In this document: piece after piece, positions 13,001-25,000 of the stretch
Position numbering within the stretch: position 1 is the first letter of the stretch
How the letters are laid out: each line of letters opens with the position of its first letter
Origin: Annona cherimola
Taxonomy: Eukaryota; Streptophyta; Magnoliopsida; Magnoliales; Annonaceae
Assembly: GCA_030490835.1 (NCBI GenBank)
Contig: CM059971.1
Location: 120,002,564-120,066,563 of the forward strand
Direction: 5' to 3'
Length of the DNA: 64,000 bases
Notes under the pieces: model-generated
Told to the model about the DNA's origin: nothing
The model's database searches: none
Seen by the model: the letters and a program-made list of their open reading frames with translations, nothing else
Program-made: the position numbers and the translations under genes

Positions 13001-16000
13001 AATTGATCTGATTTTTTGATTTGTGGTGGCTTGGGTTGGGGGGTAGGCAACCTGTCTCAACTCAATTTCAAATATCCCTAAAATACATAAAATGCAGTTG
13101 GCCTCCACATTCCCACACGTTGCCCATATGCAATGATGTTTCTTACATTACAATATTAAAAGATTTTTAATTTTTTAATTGTATTATCATGAAATACTTT
13201 AAATAGATTTGGAAAAAAAAACCCACCATACTCACAAGTACCAACTTGATTTTTCAACTATAACTGTCAACCAAAAATCAATCCAGGCCTAATTGGATTT
13301 GGTTTGGTTAAGATTTTAAAAAATGGGTTTAGGGTTAAGGTTCTAGGTTAGGGTCTCCCATTTTATTTGGTTGGGTCGAGATTTTAAATGTAAGGTTAGG
13401 GCTAGGACTTAGGTTGGGGTCCCTGATTTTGGTGGTGCTAGGCTGAAGTTTTAAAAGTAGGATCAGGGTTAGGGTTGGGTTGTCTCGAAACTATGTCAGT
13501 TGAACCCAATTTTAATCTCTTGTCCTGTACCCTACTACACAATTAGTCTTATTTTACTTCTATTTCTAAAACTTGCATTAAAGCTCTTCTGCTTTGAGGC
13601 CAAAGCTTCAATAGAACCTATAACTAATCCACTTGAAGTGTGTTATTTCCTTCGATTTCTTAAAATCAATACTTTGAAGTTCTTTTTATTTCTGATTGTC
13701 TTTATACCCATGTTTTAGTTTCCAGATTTGCTAGCTAGGTCTTAATGATTCAGATTAGCTTGATATAATGGAATTTGCGTGAGTTCATGACTTACTCTGT
13801 GGATGATTCAAGTGCAAGGTAAAACCCACTGCACTGTGTTTTCTATTTCATTCATGTGCTCCCGCTATTGTGGGTTATATTTACAACAGTGTAAACGTTT
13901 GCTACCTAAGAATGGTTGGAAACATTCGAATCATTGTAAGTTCATGTTATTCATGTTTTTATGCGTCTGTTCCTAGATTTTTCTTCCCACCTTTGAAGTG
14001 ATAGTTGGAATCTTTTTTGAAGTTTTGCATCTTTAGTTCTTTACATGATTTATATTTTGCTGTAATCTACGTTTTCTTTATTGTTTTAGCATTTCCTGCC
14101 TGATTTCATTGGTGGAACCTATTGAGGATCAATATAAATAAATTCTTCTGTAGGTACATGAAAGACCTCCTTCTAAGTCCTCCGCCATATGAGATCGCAT
14201 TAGCAATTCAAAGTAAGGTCCTTGGTTATTTATTTTAGTCTTACCACAAATCTATTGTTACTGCTCTTCACTTTTACTATCACTTTGTTCATGATTATTG
14301 CTGATGCTGCCTTAGTTTACTCCTTAGCCCATTCATTTTGAATCCTGTTGCATTTATTGAACTGTTTGGTCTACCTCTAGACGAAAATTAAAACAACTTT
14401 TTTCAAGGAGATGCTAAGCAGACTTTTGGCTACTTGATCTTAGCATAGGATCTCAGTCAGAGTCATCATACTATTGTCCTTTCATCACTTTCTTTCTTTG
14501 CTTGTAGTCAGTGATTTGTGAATTTTCTTTTTGGGGGTTTGATCCTAGGTTTTTAAAATAGGATTTAACTTAGTGACAGTTTGACCCAAAATGGAGTCAA
14601 CATGACCTAATTTAGACTTTACATTTTACTTGCTCATCTGAAGTGCACGTATTTGATAAAATCTACTCTTTTTGTGGATTATCCCACGATTCACGTCATG
14701 TTTGAGTTATAATGCTTCAAAATATCTGTGCTACCTAGATCAATCTCAAATATGAATTGATGTGTAATTGACACTGTATTATTATCATTTTGGCAGCTAC
14801 TTGCAAGTGTATGAGCAGCATAACTTGTTCAGTTCCTGAGTTTACCTGCGTATCAGCAACAAAGGTTTTTTTCTTGGTCCTGACTAACAATGATTTTGTC
14901 TCCCTTCTCATTTATGCTTAGCCCATCGCACATAGTTTTCTGATGTGATTGAGTGCTATCCTGCCAATCTGGATGCCTCTTTTATGTGGAAATAACTGTC
15001 TGTTTCAACTTTCAACTAGCCATGCAAGCGCATGAAATTGTGAAGAATGGAAATCTGTCAACTAATTTCCTTTGTTACCATGTTACTCTGCAATTTTTAT
15101 ATTACTGGATTTTATCTTTTGCACGTCCCCATTGTAATCTTTGGCACAATTAATAAAACTGGACCTGTAGTGATCTGCTAGCTTGCGCTAGTTCTTTTAG
15201 GTCATGGTTGGCAACATTGGATAGGACAGAATTCCTGAAAAAATCTATTTCCCAATGGCTGATTTGAAACGTACCTTCCATAACAACAACACTTATTTTC
15301 ATATTACCTATATTTCCAATTTTTCTCTACCATCCATTTTAAACTGATTCACTCTGTTGCTAACATCATTTCCTGCATTGTTAACATCATTTTTTCGCCT
15401 TTCCATTCAACTAATCACCCTCTTAAATTGGGTTGAAATCTGAAAGGGATTTTATTATGCAAAGTTTAACTAGCAGTTAAGTTGGCCCAAATGACTCTTA
15501 TTCTGTTTGCTTGTAGCTGTTGCTGGTGGTTGGTTCCAAGGATAAGCAGGTGGAGGAGTCATCCTCCCCTTATACTTTTTTTAAGGCTTGACATTTTACC
15601 TACCCTTCTTAGGGATTTGTTTGGCTGTGCTTTATAAGTAGTGTAAGTACCTTTCACTACTGCAGTAGAAATCCTGTTTGGCTACAACAGTGCTTATGCA
15701 CAAATTTCGGAAATTTTTTTGGCCTTTGAAAGCACTGTTAATGGAAGTCAGTAGAATTTGCTTTCCAGAAGCAATGCTCCCCTGGCCCAAATGCTCTCTG
15801 CCCCAGATTACGCCTAATTCTTCTGTTTTGTCATCATTGTCTATATTTTTTCCATATTATGTTTCTTTTCAAAAAGCTTATATACTCTATTTTATTCACT
15901 TTATGGTTGACGTTACATCCTTTGTTTCTTACACTATTTTTCACTTATCATTGCATCCTCTCTATTCCTTTTCTCATCTCTCCAACAAAAGATCTCTCCC

Positions 16001-19000
16001 AATTTTTATATGCACAGTTATCGAATGGCAAGACCTCTTGATCTTGATCCTTGTTATGAATAATTTTGGGCAGACTGTTTCAGCTTAGTCATTCGCAACT
16101 CATTATGGGCCCCAATAATCAGAAAAATGTACTAATGCTAACTTAGAGACCTTTTTAGCTCAGTAATTGCCAACTCATCATGGGCTCCAATATTAAGGAA
16201 ATTGTACTTATGTTAACCATACAGACTCTTTTAATGTTTTACGTTGAATTAGAATGATTTTCTGCAAACAAACATCAGAGTTACCATTCATGATGACTTA
16301 GAAGAAGTAAAAGTTTTGAATTGGATTTAAATGGGAGTCTATTTATATTTTTGTGTCTGAATTATTTCTTTGGAGCTTGGGCCATTTAGCTACAGTTGAT
16401 AAAGTGTTTGTTGAAAAATCCTTAATATTTGGCTTGTATTTTTAGATGAATTTATGCCATGTATGGAATTTTTGCATGCTTTTGATTATGTTGATTTCTG
16501 TTTTGTTCCAAATACATCAAGAGATAAAACATGATACTTGTTCTTCTGAAAGAAGAAGGCGTTCTGTGTAAATTTATTTCCCTTTGTTGTTCCAAATGAT
16601 GATTATAGGGTTATGTCCTGTAACTATCTCAAATAAAATGGCAATATATTTAACTATTTGACTAGGACTAACTAGCCCATTACTGGGTCAAATGCACTAG
16701 TGATTGCACCTGTGGCAAAAGATGTGAGCTGGACCTCTAAAAGGGCCATTGCCTTGGCCCGCGGCTATCAGAATGCAATTGGAATGGTGCTCGAATAATT
16801 TAATTTCTTCTGTTCCTGTCAAGTGATTCTGGTAGCCCCGAGGCATGATGAGTCCACTAATGTGATTCCTTACTGGAATGTGTCAGTTGCAGCGACCAAA
16901 AGAAGAGTCATTTGATGTGTGGCCTGTAGAATCCATGTACTTGGATCTATCTTGACTTCATTATTCAAAATCAGCCTAGATCATCCTTGAACCAAGGTTG
17001 GATTATTTCTGCAGACCATCACATTCTCTCTCTTCCTTCTTTCTTGCAGCTCTGTTTATCATGTTTATGTGTTGGAACTGCATTAAATGCATTTTTATGT
17101 AGTTGGATTCTTTTCTAACATTTTATTATCTTGGAATTATTGGACTAATTTATCTAGGACCATTAGCATATATTATCTTTCAAACATTTTCTTATGTGCA
17201 TTTTATTACTCTTGCAGCTTGTGAAATTACTTGAATCTAAGGAGACTAATCATATAGAATTCCGCAGAATCAAGAATGTTGTGGATGAGATACTGCATAT
17301 GTATGGAAGCTCTGAGCTTCATGTGGTTCTTCAAGCATTATTGGATCCTACTTGGATGGCAACTGGATTGAAAATAGAATGCGAGATCCTGGTATTCATT
17401 GCACGAGTTTCTAGGCTTTCAGAAAATTATTTTCTCATGTTACATCCCCCCTTTTTTGGAAAGCTTAGTGGATCATTTTTTTGCTTGCAACTCATGAAGA
17501 ACAACAAGTTTGGAGACCTTCAGAACTTTTAAACATAAACGGGTTAATGTGTTGGTTTGGTTTCTACCTTTTGCCCAAGGAGAAATATGATTACGGAGAG
17601 TAGCCATGCTAGCTGGCTGGCTGATATGCCAGGGAATTGAGGAATCTTCCACAGTAGGGTCAACTGCATGGTGTGCACATTGGGACACAGGAGTTTTAAC
17701 AAACCAGCCATCTACTCTTATTGTTGAAACTGATTTTCTGTTTTAAAATGACTACTGGTCCCTATTAGAGTGAAAAATGGAAAGGAGAGAAGATAAGTTA
17801 AAAGGGATGTACTTTATCACTTACTGATCAACTATTAATTCTAGATAATGGCCTCAATGGCTATTGTATAATAGTTTTTGACCACCTTGCATGTACTTAT
17901 TGTGTACGATAAGGCTCCATTGGGTAAACAAAGGAGGGAGGAAACCCACTTCCTCACCTTCCCCCAGCACTTTCCAATCTTGATTTGACATCTTAACTAT
18001 TTAACTATCCTATTTTCCCCATTTTTCCCTATATATTCCAATCATTTTCTCACACAACTATTTTATTTATTTCTACTTTATCTCTATCATATCACATTAC
18101 TCTCGTACTTTTTGAAAATGTTCTCATTCCCACTTTCTTTCTACCTCCATTACCAAACAGACCTTATCTGTACTATGATAAATTTGGGAGCCCTAGAAGT
18201 TTGCATTGTGGAACGTTATCCTTGCTTCTCCCTGTCCTTTGTGGCTTTTAACAGAATGATGGAAAGAGTCAACTTTAAGCATTTCTTAACTCTTTTAACT
18301 GGAGAATTCTGATTTCTACATCTCTTAATACAATTTGTTGAAACTCTTGTTTCATGATGCTGGAACAAATTTCTAACATTACATTTAATGAATTGGATTT
18401 ACAAGCATAATGATCATCATGATCATTCAAGAGGATTCAATGGTTTGGGTTATCCAAACAAAACGAGTGGGCCCCACAAATCTGAGGGGAGAATAAGCAA
18501 TTTGCTGACCATTGTAGTTCGAGTGGATGTCCCCTATACCCACACAAAGTTATGTATTAACTCATGTTGTACCTGCGGAGCTGACAGAAGCCATCTATCA
18601 AAGTTGTATTTAGGGTCAATGACACTTTAACGTGCGCAGATATGTAACACTTATCCTAAGAACTACTCTTATTTGTGCAAATTGCGCTCGGGGCCTTTAG
18701 GGCTTTTGCAGCCATTTGGGCTCTTTTTGACCCCAAGCACTTGCTCCCTCCCTCTCTTTCATTTGTTGTCCTTACTATGCCAAACATTCTTTCTCTTTTA
18801 TCCATTTTTCTATGGTAGATCACGAACTTAACCTCTGTGGAGAGATCTTTAACTGGCAGATGATTTGAAATGTCATGTTCAAGTACTTTACCCATTTCCA
18901 CAGATCATTACTTGACTCTACCATTCTAAGTCGTGCTGCTATGCTACTAGAATTGTCAAACTCCACCCAACTTCTATGTTATAATGATGAATCTTCATGA

Positions 19001-22000
19001 TAATCAGAGCAAAACTTTGGTAGGGGTTATTATGATTGACTCCATGCTTGCACTTTACCTTTCTAACTGGGGTTTGCATGATTAGTGAGATCCACTAATA
19101 GGTAGCAACCCAAGAACACGTGCAGTCCTGTGGAGGTAAAACTAAGTAGCATTGGATTAATCATGAGGCACCCTCTTGCTAAGTTAAGATTAGGATCCTA
19201 CAAGATCCATTTTGATCTGTGGATTTATAACCTAAAATACCTTGCCCTTGAGCGCTCTCTCATTTGGAGGGACCTAGAGAGGTACTAACTACTAAGGATC
19301 CTCAAGTGACTCACACTTGGAAACTGGGCACTTTATCCCCCATGAGCTATACAACCACTTCTTATGGACATTGCTGTGATACATATACTGCCACCACCGA
19401 CGAGGCAACATCCCCTTCAAGCCACCACCACCACCAATGGGGTGACATCCTCTTTAATGCATTGCAATCACCCACACTTAATAAGAAGTTTATCAGGGAG
19501 AAATGAACCTATTATTCCACCAAGGGTTGACGATTCTGCTACTTTGTATTGGGATAGTGGTCCATGGACCATGATCCTACCCTATAAACTGCATAGTAGA
19601 TGGGTCTCTCATTATCTTGCTAACCTCCGTTATGGGTTTAATATAGGTTGACAGATCTGCACTACCTGCCATGAAATAACTTTCATAGGCTGAGACCATT
19701 AGTGACCGACAAGTTAGGTAGCTTTGGAACCCCTTGTAAACCATAATCTCCAGGCTATATAACCTCTTGTAAGTAAGTCTCTTGGCCTTACAACCCCTTT
19801 GTAAATCTTAGTCTCTTGGTTGTGCAACCTCTTTGTAAGTCGCACCACTCTCCCTCGCATACAACTTAAGCTGTGGACCAGTTTACATACACTTTTCCTC
19901 TTTCTTGCTTTACATATTTGTCATTTTTGGTAAGATGTATTCACTTCTTTTAATCAAGTGTTTTTTCTTAAGAGAAGTAAAATCAAAATGTTGAACATAT
20001 ACATGCTTCTGATGTAATATCAGACTTGATTAATGAAATAATGTAATTCTTTGTCAAGTTGCCTTTTAATGAAGTAATTGGATGTGTTATTTCATGGTAA
20101 CTTGCAAAAACAATAAAGAGATGACACTGACAAAATCATGCCTGAACAAGCGTTATTTGAATTTTCACTCAAAGGAAAGAAAAAAAAAATGAAGGATCGG
20201 TCTTCAGGCTATAATTTGGAAAATAATAATAATAATAATAATAATATGTCCAATATTTTCTTTAAATTGTGGATCATGACACCTGGTTTTTCAAGGATTT
20301 GCAAAAGGTTTAAAATATCACAGCTAAAATTTGTGATTCTATTTAATTTTTGTTCTTTTTTTTGTGCTTAATGAACCCTGCAGGAATCAGATAAGTTATA
20401 TTTCACACACATGAACCCTCTTTTATGCATGTCATGTACTGATTTTTAGTACTTCTGTGCTTTTTGCAGGCAAAGGGATGTGAATTAATTTCACGTAGAA
20501 TAGGTGATATTATCTTTCTTGATGGTGAAACAGATCATGAAATAAGTTCCTTTCCAAACATTCCAGAAGAATTTTTTGAGGATATTGAATCTTCATGGAA
20601 AGGTCGCGTAAAGAGGGTTCATGCAGAAAAAGCTTTTGTGGAAGTGGAGAAAGCTGCTGAGACCTTATCTAAAGCAGTATGTTTCGGACAATTCTCTTAC
20701 TATTGGTGTTTGTGCAATCTCCTGCTTTGGCACTTCAAAATCGCACATATATTAGTTTAAATTTTTTGTTCATCTTATGTGTAAATTTCACTATACTTTC
20801 CTACTCTGTAACTTCTGCACTTCCTGCTCTCTATATCTGCCTCTGTCTTTCCCCTTTCTTGCTGTTGTGCTCACTTTTATTATAGCCCACTTGGACCACA
20901 CCTGCTGTTGATTTATCTTGCAGTAATTGGGAGTCTATGCAATGTATATTAACAGGAACCTGGTTGGTAGTGTTGATTTACTTGGAATGGAAGTGAGTTG
21001 TAAGGAAAAAAAATGAAGACAGCCATAAAATGATTATGGTTCGAATAAATAGGACCGTTATTATCATCATAAATAGGTCAGCTGGATGGATCCTCTTTAT
21101 GATGAAAAAAGGTAGGGTTGTTATGGAAGTACTAGTCAAATAAATCATTGGGAAACGTATTTTTCACAGAATTGAATTCCATGGATTTCAAACCCAGGCG
21201 ACTGATCCGGCTATATGAGTGCATGTGGTTGTATTGACCCATTGAAAGAGGAGGTAGAGAGGGATACAACGAAGTTGACAGAGTCTACATATCTTAAAAC
21301 ATGTGTGAAATGAGATGAAAAGCTGTGAAAGATCACAATATAGGTTAGGCTGCGGATTATTTTATTGATTCTGACATGGAACTACAACATAGTGATTTCA
21401 ATGGCATGGTGCAAAGATATCATATTTGATTCACACAGGATCCATTTTGGTTGATGTGAGTCGTAAAGAAACAGCCATTTTTGTACAATGTTGCATCTTG
21501 GATGTTCAGCTATTTTGAAATTTTATATTTTTAAATACTAATTCAATGAATCCTTGCACCTTTTCCTTCACTTGAATAGTTTGATCCCTGAAGCTTGAGT
21601 TCCCAGGTGACAGAAGATTTCCTTCCAATCCTTTTAAGAATAAAGGCTGTCATGTCCCCACTTGGAGGTCCAAAGGGAGAAATAGCCTATGCAAGAGAGC
21701 ATGAAGCAGTTTGGTTTAAGGGAAAACGTTTTACACCATCTGTTTGGTCTGGTGGGCCAGGTGAAGAACAAATTAAGTTACTTAAACCTGCTACTGATTC
21801 AAGAGGACGAAAGGTGGGAGAAGAATGGTTCACTACAAGCAAGGTGGATGAAGCATTAAATAAGTAATCTATACAACCTTGCCGTTTCTGTTTTGTACTA
21901 CATTTTTAAAGTTTATCTTGGTGATCTGTAATTTTTCTCTTTTCAGGTACCATGCAGCTTCTGCTAAGGCAAGAGCAGAGGTCTTGGATTTGCTGAGAGG

Positions 22001-25000
22001 ACTTTCATCTGAGTTACAGGCAGAGATAAATGTTCTGATCTTCTCTTCAATGTTGCTTGTCATAGCAAAAGCATTATTTTCACATGTGAGGTACATTTTT
22101 GGTACGCTTATGGTTTACTTTCTTATATACATGTGGATATGGGACATATTTCAGTTGTGCATGATATACTGAAGTGAACCGGTACATTTTTTGTATTTGG
22201 ACCTCATCTAGATGATTTTTAGAAATCTAACCTATTCATTAGTTTTATCATTATGCATATAGTTAGGAACTTAAAAATATCCCGATCAGATTCATGTTGT
22301 TCACAAAAAATAAAAATCATTTAAGAGTGAATCTTGAACCACAAACTATTTGCTAAAAACACCCCACAAATCATAAATTTGAACACCTAGGCCTTCTAAA
22401 ATGTTCATCCTACCTGAAATGATGTTTATGTATAGTTTTATGATGTTCTAATATTCTATTCAACAAACTCAAATGAATTTCAAACCTTGTGTGTTTATAC
22501 TTTTTTTAAGGTGTGGCCCACATAATTCCCATTGAAATGATATTTGATAGTTTGTTTAAATGGATGATATTGAATATAATCCTATGGATTGGATTTTGTA
22601 TAATCACAAAGATGGTCCTCAAACATAACAAATGTACTGATTCACTTCGGTACATCACGTCTGACAAAAGTTGTTCCCTATATATATAAATATATCTATA
22701 TAGATCTCATCGTGTGCAGATCCGCTGTAAAATGGGCCCCACACATATTAGAATGCAACGAAACTTTATACAATCATTTATCCATATAAAAATCATACTT
22801 TAGACGGTTTAGATGTTGAAAATACCACTTTAAACTTGATATTTACGTTGAACTATTTTATTACATTGATTTTGCACCATTTTAAGATGGGGACCACACA
22901 CATGTTGGATTTGGATGAAAATTAGTATGCTAATAAAGTGAACAACTCTAAATACAATGGGTTGGGTGGATTTCCCATTTGTGATCATGTGGGGCCCACA
23001 GTGCATGGACTGCACCATAATTATGGTGCAGTCCAAACGCATTTGACAATTTTCCTATATATATATATATATTATATAACTGGTTGCACCAAATATCATG
23101 AAGTTTCGTGAACCTGGCCTTGGCCAGTTGGTTTCATGCATGGGCATGTACACCCTACATCCAAGGTTCGATCCTTGGCATCAACAGGAGCTGTCTCCTG
23201 TAAAATCATGTAATCAAAATATATACATATATCATGAAGTTTCATGATATTTTGTACTACCAAATCAGACTGTTTGACTTCAAGCATCTTAACAGTACAG
23301 ATTACTGGGTGCAAAATACACAATTTCATTCTTTTTATATTGTAGTTTTTATCTTAGTTGTTGTTTTCATGTTTTCCAATATGCTTGTTTTTGTTATGAT
23401 TTGTATTTGACGAATATTCCTGAGACTTTGTTCTGCATCTTATCATGGTGTGTGCTACACTTTGCAGTGAAGGAAGAAGGAGAAAATGGGTTTTTCCATC
23501 TCTCAGTGACCTCCCTAAATCTTTGGTATTTCTCACTTGACCTGACAATTAATTGTGATTGCTACTGATTCCACGTAAATATGGAGCTGAGGATGATTTG
23601 ATTCATTTGGGGGCAGAATGAATGCATTGATTTTTTTGGTTGTGTGTCCAGCAAAACGTTTCTGTTTCATTCTATACAGCACTGGTAAATTCATTTTATC
23701 CTAGTCTTCGGAACCAAATAAGTCAACATTCCAGTGTTTTCCTTTTGCATCAAGAACATTGCTGGGACCATCCAGTTGTGGTATTGAAATATACAACCTA
23801 GACAGATTATTGGCTAACCCAAGTGCACCATCCAGCACCTTCAAAAAAAAAAAAAAAAAAAAATCCACTATCCAGGCAAGGTGTGAATCTTTTAATTTTA
23901 TACTGCTCATCATTTTTTTTTTATTCTTTTATTTTTTGCATTTAAACAAGATGGTAAGAAATTTTCAGAGTTAATATTCCCTTTTCTTTTGGCATGAATT
24001 ATCAAATGTTATTCAGGATTGTGCCAGACACTGAGTTGTACATGTGAGAAACAGTAACTAAAACTTCAGATTGCCTTTGGGACTGGTGGACTGCCTCTTA
24101 TCAACCAATACCATTAGTTCCATTGATACCATATCACTGTGGGTGAGCCATTATACAATGCTTATTCCACTTACTGATACTAGTGCTTTGACCATTAAAT
24201 GTTTAACCGCTATCCTAGATACTGAACAACGCACCTTGTAAAGTGTAGTCTCAAGGACCACAGGAAGGCTGTGTGATTCAATTTCTTAACAAACTATGTT
24301 GAATTTTGACTTAACTGTCCATATGTTGTGCCATTGGCTGGATGGACTGAATTTGGACTATGTATTGTTGTGCTATTTTGTGCTGTTGTATCCTCTCTTC
24401 GTAGAGGGTTAACCACATAAAAATATGTTTCAAGATGACATTAGCCAGCTTTTTAGCTTAATTCGTAGGCTCCTTTTACAGCTGTTTCTGATCCCTGATA
24501 ATTATAGTCCTTACTCTCTTATTGAAGTTGTTAAGAATCAAGAAGCTCATTCAAAGGCCCATATAGAGAGACCACTCTCCTTGAATTAGTTTAGTAGTTC
24601 TTGCAAGAAGAATTTTTAATAGATATTGAAATAGACTCTGATTGTCATTACAGAGAAATCTAGGACTAAGCAGTTGAATCGATTTGAAAGAACTCTAATG
24701 GCCTTTCACCTCTGCTTCTTCCTGCATGCTACATTATTTTTGTTCATAGTCCTAGTGCAACAAAACATTTCAAAGGACACCGTTTTTCTTTTCAATAGTC
24801 TTATGCACTTAGATATTGATGTGAAATGTATGCAGGATGATGAGCCACTTGAAGGAATTAACAAAATGGAGATAATAGGCTTATCACCATATTGGTTTGA
24901 TGCAGCGCAAGGCAATGCCATACTGAATACAGTCACAATGGAGTCATTATTTCTTCTTACTGGGCCAAATGGTGGTGGGAAATCAAGTCTACTTCGATCA

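Noticed and set aside
13320..13480. Telomere-like words (gggtttaggg, ggttaggg) as an interstitial telomeric repeat
   Set aside because: The words are scattered and irregular, with no run of TTTAGGG units; it reads as AT/G-rich degenerate sequence.
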